Shown here one piece after another: positions 9,513 to 16,896 of a stretch of 46,627 bases of DNA (positions are counted from its first letter, which is position 1; the number at the start of each line of letters is the position of its first letter). Both the position numbers and the translations under genes were made by a program. The stretch comes from Cellulomonas triticagri. Its GTDB lineage: Bacteria; Actinomycetota; Actinomycetes; Actinomycetales; Cellulomonadaceae. The DNA lies in the NCBI RefSeq assembly GCF_003696205.1, contig NZ_RFFI01000017.1:1-46627 (forward strand), given 5' to 3'. The notes below the pieces were generated by a model. That model did no database searches and had not been told where the DNA came from. It saw nothing but the letters and a program-made list of their open reading frames with translations.

Positions 9513-10685
9513 ATGCCGATCCACACGTTGATCTCGGGATCGCCGACCGAGGTCCAGTCGGTGGCCGACTGGATCGGCTCCCACTTCACCCCTGCGGTCG
9601 CCGAGTACGGCACCGCGTTCGTCTCGGTCCGGCGAACCGCCGCGGCGGAGTGGGACGGCGACGCCAGCGACGGCTTCTGCTCGGTGGCGTCGACGATCGT
9701 CGACCGCACTGACGAGGTGGAGCAAGCCGCGCGTGACACCACCGAGGCGTTCTCCGCCTACGCCACTGCCTTGCGCACAGCCCAGGACGAGATGTCCGCG
9801 CTGCGCGCGTCCGTCGCCGTGTCCGGACTCACCCTCAGCAGCACGAGCATCCTGGAACCCGGCCGCGCGCCCCTCGTCCCCGCCCGACCACCGACGGACG
9901 GCAGCGCGACCACCGCCCAGATCCGGGCCTACGACGCGGCGGTCGAGTCAAGCAATGCCCACGCCGCACTGGTCACCCGATACAACTCCGCTGTCGACGA
10001 AGCCGGTGCGATCGTCGCCGCCTACCAGTCGGCCCTGGACGCACTCGGTTCCTTCGTGGTGAAGGCCGTCTCGTGGACGAGCTGGGTCGATGTCGCGGTG
10101 ATCGCGACCGAGGAGACCTTCAAGCGCTACATCAGCGGTACCCGTGACTACATCACCAACCTCCAGCAGACGGCACGTCTCGCCGAGGAGGCCTACCTCC
10201 GCAGCCCCGGTGGCAGCGTCGAGGCCCACTTCCAAGAACGTCTGCGCGCAGCGGCGACCAATCAGGCGGACGAGCTCGCCCGGCACGCCGACGAGCTGTC
10301 AGCGGGTCGGCTCGCACGGCTGTTCGGCGGCAAGCTGCCGGTCGTCGGGACCATCGTCACCGTTGCGGGGATCGGCTACGACATCAGCACGGGAACCCCG
10401 CCCAGCAGTGCTGTCGTGAGCGGCGTGGCCGGCGCGGTCGCGGCCGCTGGAACCGTCGCACTCGTGAGCGGACCCGTCGGGTGGGTGGCGGCGGCAGGCG
10501 TGCTCGCCGGGGTCGCTGTCGGCATGGGCTCGCAGTGGATGTGGGAGAACTGGGTGCCGGAGGATTTCCGGAGAAAGGTCGACGAGGGGATCGAGGACGT
10601 GTGGAATGCGACCACGGGAGCGGTCTCCGATGGGTGGAACGCGCTGACCGGTGGCGTCAGCGACGCGTGGGAGGCGATCTTCTGA
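9513..10685 (+). CDS. WXG-like N-terminal, glycine-zipper C-terminal protein (putative type VII cargo)
   Basis: 390 aa. The N-terminal ~110 residues are helical and carry a WXG-type turn (EWDGDASDGF, W47-G49). A second helical region (about 150-260) follows a Pro/Thr-rich linker. Residues about 272-347 are hydrophobic and glycine-rich (GTIVTVAGIGYDI, then a run of Gly/Ala/Val helices), typical of membrane-inserting glycine zippers. The last 43 residues are amphipathic with repeated Trp (WNATTG, DGWNALTGG, DAWEAIF). No catalytic motif or Sec signal is seen. It could be a secreted pore-forming effector or a cell-surface protein; the function is inferred and uncertain. Confidence 0.6.
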   Translation: MPIHTLISGSPTEVQSVADWIGSHFTPAVAEYGTAFVSVRRTAAAEWDGDASDGFCSVASTIVDRTDEVEQAARDTTEAFSAYATALRTAQDEMSALRASVAVSGLTLSSTSILEPGRAPLVPARPPTDGSATTAQIRAYDAAVESSNAHAALVTRYNSAVDEAGAIVAAYQSALDALGSFVVKAVSWTSWVDVAVIATEETFKRYISGTRDYITNLQQTARLAEEAYLRSPGGSVEAHFQERLRAAATNQADELARHADELSAGRLARLFGGKLPVVGTIVTVAGIGYDISTGTPPSSAVVSGVAGAVAAAGTVALVSGPVGWVAAAGVLAGVAVGMGSQWMWENWVPEDFRRKVDEGIEDVWNATTGAVSDGWNALTGGVSDAWEAIF

Positions 10686-11545
10686 GCTCGACCACACCGC
10701 GGGCCGCCCTCCTGACCTGGCCCGATGCCTGGCGACGCGGTGGCCGTGCGGCGGCGCTCGCGATGGCGGTCGCACTCGTCGCCGTCGCACCGCTCGCGAT
10801 CGCGATGGCGCTGTCGGACGACCCCGGGGACCCGCGCGCGGTCGCCGTCTACGCCACCGCACCGGCCGTCGCGTGCCTCGGGGTGCTCATCGCCGTGACC
10901 CGCGTGCGCACGCGACGACGCAGCACCCGTGGCGTCCGGCTCTCGACGCCGGAGGAAGCGCCCGTGCCTGGTCTCGCGCTCCCCTACCGGCGGGACGTCG
11001 CCGTGCTCGGGGCCCTGGTCGGCGGCTACGCCTGCGCGCTCGGGGTGGGGCTGGTCCTGGCCGGCCTCCTCGGCGTCACGCGATCCGGACCGTCCGGTGC
11101 CGTCGTCGCGCTCGGCGGGGTCGCCCTCGTCGGCGCCACGGCTCCGGCACTGCTCGCCGTGGCGCGCGGTCGCCTCCGCCGCGGGGTCGTCGTCCTGACG
11201 CCCGAGCGGATCATCCACCGGTCCTGGGCCTTCGACCTCTCCGGCACCTGGGACCAGGTGATCGCGGTGGCGCCCGCCGGGGAGGGGCGCCCGACCGTCC
11301 TGGTCACGATGATGCGGTCAGCCCGGTCGGACGACCCCGGCCGCGCACTCGTCCGCACCCGGACCGGACCTTCGGCGGCCTCGCGGCTGGCACCGCACAT
11401 CGCGATCGAGGTGTCGTCCGTCGACCTCGACCCGGTGCTCCTCCTCGAGACGGTGCGGTTCTACGCCTCCCACCCCGCGGCGCGCGTGGAGCTCGGGACG
11501 CAGGACGCCGTGGCGCGGGTCCGTCAGGGAGACGTCATCGCCTGA
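10667..11545 (+). CDS. Four-helix membrane protein with cytoplasmic PH-like domain
   Basis: GTG at 10667 gives 292 aa and a 19-nt overlap with the previous gene. No downstream start before helix 1 exists except ATG at 10763, which would cut that helix. Helices lie at about 28-49, 59-79, 111-137 and 144-167. The remaining ~120 residues are soluble and begin VVVLTPERIIHRSWAFDLSGTWDQVI, like a bacterial PH domain strand pattern. Function is unknown. As last gene of the cassette it could be the self-protection or membrane partner of the upstream glycine-zipper protein; this is inference from position. Confidence 0.65.
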   Translation: MGGDLLSSTTPRAALLTWPDAWRRGGRAAALAMAVALVAVAPLAIAMALSDDPGDPRAVAVYATAPAVACLGVLIAVTRVRTRRRSTRGVRLSTPEEAPVPGLALPYRRDVAVLGALVGGYACALGVGLVLAGLLGVTRSGPSGAVVALGGVALVGATAPALLAVARGRLRRGVVVLTPERIIHRSWAFDLSGTWDQVIAVAPAGEGRPTVLVTMMRSARSDDPGRALVRTRTGPSAASRLAPHIAIEVSSVDLDPVLLLETVRFYASHPAARVELGTQDAVARVRQGDVIA

Positions 11546-11605
11546 CGACGGCACCCGCGCCGCCGGGCCGCGCACACCACCGCGCAGCGGCTCCGCGCGG
11601 GCGCG

Positions 11606-11611
11606 TACCAT
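11606..11611 (+). promoter_or_regulatory. Possible -10 box for the SDR-like gene
   Basis: TACCAT fits TANNNT and lies 56 nt before the ATG at 11668, with CAGGACGGA as ribosome site. No good -35 was found, so this is weak. Confidence 0.3.
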
Positions 11612-11667
11612 CTTCCGGGCCCCGCGCGACCGCGGCGGCCCTCCCCCACCCCAGGACGGAACGGCGC

Positions 11668-13176
11668 ATGACCGCGCAGACGACCACGCCCGCGCAGCAC
11701 CCCGACGACGCCCCCGAGCAGCCCGGCGTCGACCCGACCGACTTCGCGACGTTCCTGCGCGTCATGGACCAGGTCGCCGTCCTGCCGCAGGAGCACCCGC
11801 AGCACGCCGCCGCGCGCCGCGCGTCCTCGCACCTGTTCAAGGCCGCGAAGAAGCACCGCCGCACCGAGAAGCGCCGGCTGATCAGCGAGGCCGACGCCGC
11901 CGTCGTCGCCGCGACCGCCACCGGCAGCCCCGGGCGGATCGACGACGAGACCGCCGGGATCGCCCTGACGTCGTCCGCGACCGGCGCGACCGCCGGGACG
12001 CTGCTGCGGCCGCGCCCCTGCTACGTCTGCAAGCGCGACTACACCGTGGTCGACGCGTTCTACCACCAGCTCTGCCCCGAGTGCGCGGCGCTGCACCACG
12101 CCAAGCGCGACGCCCGCACCGACCTCACCGGCCGCCGCGCCCTGCTCACCGGCGGGCGCGCGAAGATCGGCATGTACATCGCGCTGCGGCTGCTGCGCGA
12201 CGGCGCCGACCTGACGATCACCACGCGGTTCCCGCGCGACGCGGTCCGGCGGTTCAGCGCCATGGACGACTCCGCGGACTGGCTGCACCGGCTGCACGTC
12301 GTCGGCATCGACCTGCGCGACCCCGCCCAGGTCGTGTCCCTCGCGGACCACGTGGCCGCGCAGGGGCCGCTGGACATCCTCATCAACAACGCCGCGCAGA
12401 CCGTGCGGCGCCAGCCCGGCGCGTACGCGCGCATCGCCGAGGCGGAGGACGCGCCGCTCGCCGACGGCGGCCTGCGGATGATCACGACCTTCGGGCACAC
12501 CTCCGACGCGCACCCGCGGGCCCTCACCGGCTCGGTCAGCGCGCTGACCAGCCCGACGCTCGCCATCGAGCGGGTCGCCAGCGCCGCCGCCGACGAGCTC
12601 ACCGCGCAGTCGCTGACCGCCGAGGCTGCGAGCCTGGAGCGGCTGGTCGCGGGCACGTCCATCGACGCCGGTGGGCTGGTCCCCGACGTCGTCGACACGA
12701 ACTCGTGGGTCGCGACGGTCGAGCAGGTCGACGCGATGGAGCTGCTGGAGGTGCAGCTCTGCAACCAGACCGCGCCGTTCATCCTGATCAGCCGGCTGCG
12801 CCCCGCCATGGCCGCGTCGGCCGCGCGCCGGACGTACGTCGTGAACGTGTCCGCCATGGAGGGCGTGTTCTCCCGCGGGTACAAGGGCCCCGGCCACCCG
12901 CACACCAACATGAGCAAGGCCGCGCTCAACATGCTGACCCGCACCAGCGCGACGGAGATGCTGGCCGACGGCATCCTCATGACCGCCGTGGACACGGGGT
13001 GGATCACCGACGAGCGCCCGCACACCACCAAGGTCCGACTGGCCGAGGAGGGCTTCCACGCCCCGCTCGACCTGGTCGACGGCGCCGCGCGGGTCTACGA
13101 CCCGATCGTCCGGGGCGAGGCTGGCGAGGACCTGTACGGCTGCTTCCTGAAGGACTACGTCCGCTCGCAGTGGTGA
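11668..13176 (+). CDS. SDR-like oxidoreductase with N-terminal zinc ribbon, catalytic Tyr replaced
   Basis: 502 aa. Residues 1-110 are helical. A four-cysteine zinc ribbon follows (CYVC at 118-121 and CPEC at 136-139), then a Rossmann domain starting LLTGGRAKIG (T161 to G168) with LINNAAQT and VNVSAMEG. The SDR YxxxK position reads HTNMSK, with Thr413 in place of Tyr and Lys417 kept. A ~100-residue insert sits between the NNA strand and the catalytic part. NAD(P) binding looks intact, but standard SDR catalysis is doubtful. The gene stands alone. Similar long zinc-ribbon SDR-like proteins are known, but the substrate is not. Confidence 0.8.
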   Translation: MTAQTTTPAQHPDDAPEQPGVDPTDFATFLRVMDQVAVLPQEHPQHAAARRASSHLFKAAKKHRRTEKRRLISEADAAVVAATATGSPGRIDDETAGIALTSSATGATAGTLLRPRPCYVCKRDYTVVDAFYHQLCPECAALHHAKRDARTDLTGRRALLTGGRAKIGMYIALRLLRDGADLTITTRFPRDAVRRFSAMDDSADWLHRLHVVGIDLRDPAQVVSLADHVAAQGPLDILINNAAQTVRRQPGAYARIAEAEDAPLADGGLRMITTFGHTSDAHPRALTGSVSALTSPTLAIERVASAAADELTAQSLTAEAASLERLVAGTSIDAGGLVPDVVDTNSWVATVEQVDAMELLEVQLCNQTAPFILISRLRPAMAASAARRTYVVNVSAMEGVFSRGYKGPGHPHTNMSKAALNMLTRTSATEMLADGILMTAVDTGWITDERPHTTKVRLAEEGFHAPLDLVDGAARVYDPIVRGEAGEDLYGCFLKDYVRSQW

Positions 13177-13225
13177 GCGCGCGCACCACCTCTCCGCAGC
13201 ACCTCCACGCGCCGACCAGCCGCCG

Positions 13226-13246
13226 ATCTATCGAGTAGCGATAGAT
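13226..13246 (+). promoter_or_regulatory. Perfect palindrome, candidate operator 1
   Basis: ATCTATCG (13226-13233) and CGATAGAT (13239-13246) with a 5-nt centre, 37 nt upstream of the DUF2975 start. It is AT-rich against a GC-rich background. Likely bound by the small HTH protein encoded downstream; inferred. Confidence 0.6.
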
Positions 13247-13247
13247 T

Positions 13248-13266
13248 TCTCTCGACGGTCGAGAGA
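13248..13266 (+). promoter_or_regulatory. Perfect palindrome, candidate operator 2
   Basis: TCTCTCGA (13248-13255) and TCGAGAGA (13259-13266) with a 3-nt centre, immediately after operator 1 and of different sequence. Centres of the two palindromes are 21 bp apart, two helical turns, so two proteins or dimers could bind side by side ahead of the DUF2975 gene. Confidence 0.55.
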
Positions 13267-13282
13267 TGACGGAGGGGTTCCC

Positions 13283-13756
13283 ATGACCCGCTGGGCAGTC
13301 CTGGCGCTGCGCGCCCTGATCGCGGTCCTGCTCGCCGGGCTGCTGCTGGTGCAGGTGGTGATCGTGCCGCTGCTGATGGCCGACCTCGACGGCTCGCCGG
13401 AGGCCGCGCACCTGCGCTGGCCGCTCGGCGTCGTCGCCGTGCTGGGGCTCGCGACCGTCGAGGTCGCGCTCGTGTGCGTGTGGCGGCTGCTCGCCCTGGT
13501 CCGGCGCGGCACGGTGTTCTCGCCCGCGGCGTTCCGCTGGGTCGACGTCATCGCGGGGTCCGCGGTCGGCGCCTGGCTGCTGACGATCGTGCTCGCGTTC
13601 GTCCTCGCCCCCGGCGAGGCGGTCGCCCCGGGTGTGGTGCTGCTGGTCGTGCTCGGCGGGGTCGCCGCCGCCGGGGTCGCTCTCCTCGTCCTGGTGCTGC
13701 GTGCGCTGCTCGTGCAGGCGACGGCGCTGCGCGCCGAGCTCGCCGAGGTGGTCTGA
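13283..13756 (+). CDS. DUF2975 membrane protein
   Basis: 157 aa with four membrane helices (about 5-30, 45-70, 90-113 and 120-145) and the DUF2975 pattern LVRRGTVFSPAAFRWVDVI between helices 2 and 3. ATG at 13283 follows GGAGGGG. Members of this family are nearly always next to a small Cro/C1-type HTH gene, as here. Function is unknown. Confidence 0.88.
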   Translation: MTRWAVLALRALIAVLLAGLLLVQVVIVPLLMADLDGSPEAAHLRWPLGVVAVLGLATVEVALVCVWRLLALVRRGTVFSPAAFRWVDVIAGSAVGAWLLTIVLAFVLAPGEAVAPGVVLLVVLGGVAAAGVALLVLVLRALLVQATALRAELAEVV

Positions 13757-13962
13757 TGCCGATCGTCGTCGACATCGACGTCCTGCTCGCCCGCCGGAAG
13801 ATGACCGTCGGCGACCTCGCCGAGCGCGTCGGCATCACCCCCGCCAACCTGGCGGTGCTGAAGAACGGGCGCGCCAAGGCGGTGCGGTTCACGACGCTCG
13901 AGGCGCTGTGCGAGGCGCTCGACTGCCAGCCGGGCGACCTGCTGCGCCACGAGCCGGGCTGA
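13756..13962 (+). CDS. Small XRE/Cro-type HTH regulator
   Basis: 68 aa, almost entirely one helix-turn-helix domain (MTVGDLAERVGITPANLAVL, then TTLEALCEALDCQPGDLL), of the YozG type. ATG overlaps the DUF2975 stop by 1 nt (TGATG). The pair is co-transcribed, and the two palindromes upstream are likely targets. Its stop is 6 nt from the stop of the convergent TetR gene. Confidence 0.9.
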   Translation: MPIVVDIDVLLARRKMTVGDLAERVGITPANLAVLKNGRAKAVRFTTLEALCEALDCQPGDLLRHEPG

Positions 13963-13968
13963 CGCGAC

Positions 13969-14640
13969 CTACGCGTCCGGGTCGAACCGCGACGGCGCCA
14001 GGTCCGCCAGCAGGGTGCGGTGCGCCCAGCGCGCCCACGCCAGGCCGCTCCACGTCCCGCGGCGGACCAGCGCGTTCCACGTCTCCGGGCCGAGCACCAG
14101 CGTGACCAGGTCGAGCGCCTGGCCGACGTCGAGGGCGGCGCGCAGCACGCCGTCCCGCGCGGACGCCTCGACCAGCACCCGGTGCACGGCCCGGCGGCGC
14201 GCCTCGTCCCGCTCGGCGGCGGCCGCGAGCACCGGCTCCCCGGCGGCACCGACGCGCACGAGGTCGAGGACCGCGCCGGCGCGGCCCATGAGGTCGGCCG
14301 ACCCGCGCGCGTGCAGGAACAGCCGGCGCACCGGGTCGGGCTCCGCGGCGACGGCACGGACCCACGGCTGCTCGGCCAGGTCGACGCCCCCGTCTCGGCG
14401 GTCGGCCCCGTCGACGGCGAGGTCCAGGCAGCCGACGAGCAGGTCCGCCTTGGTCGGGTACGAGTAGTAGACGGTCTGCACCCCGACCCCGGCGGCGCGG
14501 GCGACCGCGGTGATCGGCGTGCCCGCGTAGCCCTCCTCGACGAACAGCGTCGTCGCGGCGGCGGCGATGCGCGCCCGGGACGCAGCAGCCCGCAGCGCAC
14601 GCCCGTCCGCGCGCGCGGGGACGGTGGCGCTGGCGGTCAC
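13969..14640 (-). CDS. TetR-family transcriptional regulator
   Basis: 223 aa from GTG at 14640. The frame extends upstream, but that part overlaps the palindromes and does not look like protein. HTH is GYAGTPITAVARAAGVGVQTVYYSY preceded by an alanine/arginine-rich helix 1. The ligand domain contains RRLFLHARGSADLM and a terminal LAWARWAHRTLLADL. The target may be its own promoter, where several GTAG/CTAC inverted repeats lie. No linked transporter or enzyme is present on its own strand. Confidence 0.88.
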   Translation of the reverse strand: MTASATVPARADGRALRAAASRARIAAAATTLFVEEGYAGTPITAVARAAGVGVQTVYYSYPTKADLLVGCLDLAVDGADRRDGGVDLAEQPWVRAVAAEPDPVRRLFLHARGSADLMGRAGAVLDLVRVGAAGEPVLAAAAERDEARRRAVHRVLVEASARDGVLRAALDVGQALDLVTLVLGPETWNALVRRGTWSGLAWARWAHRTLLADLAPSRFDPDA

Positions 14641-14649
14641 GAGGCAAAC

Positions 14650-14679
14650 GGTAGCAGCACTACCGAATGCATTCCGTAG
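14650..14679. promoter_or_regulatory. Overlapping inverted repeats upstream of tetR
   Basis: GGTAG-N5-CTACC (14650-14664) overlaps a 20-bp near-palindrome at 14660-14679 (CTACCGAATG/CATTCCGTAG, 9 of 10 pairs). They begin 9 bp upstream of the TetR GTG. A likely autoregulatory operator. Confidence 0.55.
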
Positions 14680-14770
14680 TCTCGCTCCGATAACCACCCT
14701 CCACGGCACCGCGCACCCGGACTCGACCTCCCGACCCCGGCCCCTCACGCAGCCGGATCGCGCCCTTTCC

Positions 14771-14783
14771 GTAGCGCTGCTAC
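14771..14783. promoter_or_regulatory. Small palindrome GTAGC-N3-GCTAC
   Basis: Shares the GTAG/CTAC half-sites seen next to the TetR start and lies in the 225-nt gap between TetR and the end of the RCC1 gene. It may be a second TetR site or part of an RCC1-gene terminator; unclear. Apart from these repeats nothing coding was seen at 14641-14865. Confidence 0.35.
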
Positions 14784-14865
14784 CAAAACCGCGCTCAGCG
14801 AGATGACCGTGCTCGCTTCTCACCGACCCCGCAGACCCAGGCGAGCTCTGTCACCTCGGCGGGCG

Positions 14866-16896
14866 CTAGGGCAGGTCGGCGACGACCTGGACGCGCGGGG
14901 TGAGAACCAGGTGCACCGGGCGTGGCTGAGCGACCACGATCGTGAAGGACGCGGTGGTCTCGGAGACGGTTCCGTCGGCGACGCTGCCGTTGGTCGCGGT
15001 CAGGGTGAAGTCGTAGGTCCCGCGCCGGGCCGGGGTCCCGGACAGCACACCGGTCGCGGGGTCCAGGCCCAGCCCGTCGGGCAGGTCCCCGCCGGCGTGG
15101 CGGACCGTCGGCGCGGGGTCGCCGGTCACCGTGAACGCGTAGCGGTAGTCCACTCCCACCAGGCCCGCCGGGGGCTCGCCCGACAGCGTCGGCCCGACGA
15201 CGGGTGCGACGGTGATGGTCGCGGTGGAGGTCGCGACGGTGGCGAAGCAGCTGCTGAACACCGCCCGGACGTCGGTGCTGGTGGTGATCGTGGTCCGCAG
15301 CGGGCTGGTGGTCGCCGCGGGGATGTCCGTCCAGTCCTCGGTGCCGACGGGGGCTCGCTGCCACTGCAGGTCCGGGGCGGGGTCGCCGTCGGCCGTCGCG
15401 GTCAGCTCGACCTCGCCGCCCCCCGCGGGCAGATCGGCCCCGACGGGGTGGGTGACGACCGTCGGTGGGTCGCCGAAGGTGAAGCCCTCGGGTGTGGTCC
15501 GGGTGAAGGTGCGCCCGACCTGGGTGTACGTGACCTCGACGTCGACCGGCCCGCAGCGCGGGGGCGTCGTGACGGTCCACGCCCCCTCGCGCTGGGTGAG
15601 GCCCGTGCCCGGCACCCCGCCGAACCGCACCGCCGTCACCGCCACCTCCGTCGACACCAGGACCGGGACCGTGGACGTGACGGTCGTCCCGTTCCCGAGC
15701 TGTCCGGCGGTTCCGGCGCCCCAGGCGTAGGTCAGACCGTCCGACCCGAACGCCACCGAGCGGTCACCGCCGGCGAACACGGCGGTGAACGCGACCCCGT
15801 CCGGGACGCTGACCACCCTCGGGACGAAGGCCGCGGAGGCGGTCCCGTTCCCGATCTGCCCGTTGACCCCGCTGCCCCAGGCGTAGGTCAGACCGTCCGA
15901 CCCGAACGCCACCGCGTGGTCGGCGCCGACGGACGCGACCGTGAAGGTGACCCCCTCCGGGACGCTGACCAGCACCGGGACCGACCGGGCGGTGACGGAG
16001 AAGTTCCCGAGCTGCCCGCTGGCCGCGTAGCCCCAGGCGTAGGTCAGACCGTCCGACCCCGACGCGACCGAGTGGGCGCTGCCGGCGAACACGGCGGTGA
16101 ACGTGACCCCGTCCGGGGCACTGACCGGGACCGGGACCGAGGACGAGGCGGTGGTCCCGTTCCCGAGCCGACCGGAGCCCCCGTTGCCCCAGGCGTAGGT
16201 CAGACCGTCCGACCCCGTCGCCACCGAGTGGGCATCGCCGACGGAGACGGCGGTGAACGTGACCCCGTCCGGGACGCTGACCGGGACCGGGACCGAGGAC
16301 GAGGCGGTGGTCCCGTTCCCGAGCCTCCCGTCGCTCCCGTCGCCCCAGGCGTAGGTCAGACCGTCCGACCCCGTCGCCACCGAGTGGGCCAACCCGGCGG
16401 AGACGGAGGTGAAGGTGACTCCGTCCGGGACGCTGACCGGGACCGGGACCGAGGACGAGGCGGTGGTCCCGTTCCCGAGCCTCCCGTCGCTCCCGTTGCC
16501 CCAGGCGTAGGTCAGACCGTCCGTCCCCAGCGCCAGCGAGTGGTTGAGGCCGACGGAGACGGCGGTGAACGTGACCCCGCCAGGGACACGGACCGGGACT
16601 GGGACCAGGGACCGGGTGGTGGTGCCGTTCCCGAGCTGACCGAAGGTGCTGTCACCCCAGGCGTAGGCCAGACCGTCCGACCCCAACGCCACTGCGTGGT
16701 TCCTGCCGGCGGCGACGGTCGTGAGCTCGACCGGGGGTGCGGGGACCGCTCCGGAGACGGTCGTGCCCCCGGCCGTCGGCCCGTGATCGGGAGCGGGCGC
16801 CGCGACGGCACCGTTCGGCACGACCAGCAGGCCGACGACGAGAAGCGCGATACCCCGGACCCGCACCCTGGACGCAGCACCGACACTCCTGGGCAC
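14866..16896 (-). CDS. Secreted RCC1-repeat protein with Ig-like domains
   Basis: 676 aa. GTG at 16896 is chosen because GGAGGTGGGCAG lies directly upstream and the next residues (VPRSVGAASRVRVRG) make the positive n-region of a signal peptide whose h-region is IALLVVGLLVV. Seven RCC1 propeller repeats of 52 aa follow, each with HSVA.GSDGLTYAWG and GRLGNGTT. After them come an IPT/TIG-like stretch, an Ig-like domain (DPAPDLQWQ) and a putative-Ig domain (LPDGLGLDPATGVLSGTP). There is no LPXTG sorting signal, so the protein is probably released or held non-covalently. It is likely an adhesion or binding protein; the ligand is unknown. Confidence 0.85.
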   Translation of the reverse strand: MPRSVGAASRVRVRGIALLVVGLLVVPNGAVAAPAPDHGPTAGGTTVSGAVPAPPVELTTVAAGRNHAVALGSDGLAYAWGDSTFGQLGNGTTTRSLVPVPVRVPGGVTFTAVSVGLNHSLALGTDGLTYAWGNGSDGRLGNGTTASSSVPVPVSVPDGVTFTSVSAGLAHSVATGSDGLTYAWGDGSDGRLGNGTTASSSVPVPVSVPDGVTFTAVSVGDAHSVATGSDGLTYAWGNGGSGRLGNGTTASSSVPVPVSAPDGVTFTAVFAGSAHSVASGSDGLTYAWGYAASGQLGNFSVTARSVPVLVSVPEGVTFTVASVGADHAVAFGSDGLTYAWGSGVNGQIGNGTASAAFVPRVVSVPDGVAFTAVFAGGDRSVAFGSDGLTYAWGAGTAGQLGNGTTVTSTVPVLVSTEVAVTAVRFGGVPGTGLTQREGAWTVTTPPRCGPVDVEVTYTQVGRTFTRTTPEGFTFGDPPTVVTHPVGADLPAGGGEVELTATADGDPAPDLQWQRAPVGTEDWTDIPAATTSPLRTTITTSTDVRAVFSSCFATVATSTATITVAPVVGPTLSGEPPAGLVGVDYRYAFTVTGDPAPTVRHAGGDLPDGLGLDPATGVLSGTPARRGTYDFTLTATNGSVADGTVSETTASFTIVVAQPRPVHLVLTPRVQVVADLP
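15660..16730 (-). repeat. Seven tandem 156-bp repeats inside the RCC1 gene
   Basis: The landmark ccaggcgtag starts at 15721, 15877, 16033, 16189, 16345, 16501 and 16657, exactly 156 bp apart each time. The three central copies are almost identical at the DNA level (for example gaggcggtggtcccgttccc recurs), while the outer copies have diverged. This points to recent unequal crossing-over or gene conversion and predicts copy-number variation between strains. Confidence 0.9.

Noticed and set aside
13969..14823. A longer TetR protein starting at 14823
   Set aside because: The extra N-terminal residues are Arg/Gly-rich, precede the normal TetR helix 1 by far and overlap the inverted repeats.
15660..16730. 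The regular 156-bp repeats as a CRISPR array or other DNA element
   Set aside because: The period is in frame, codes for 52-aa RCC1 blades and has no spacer-repeat structure.
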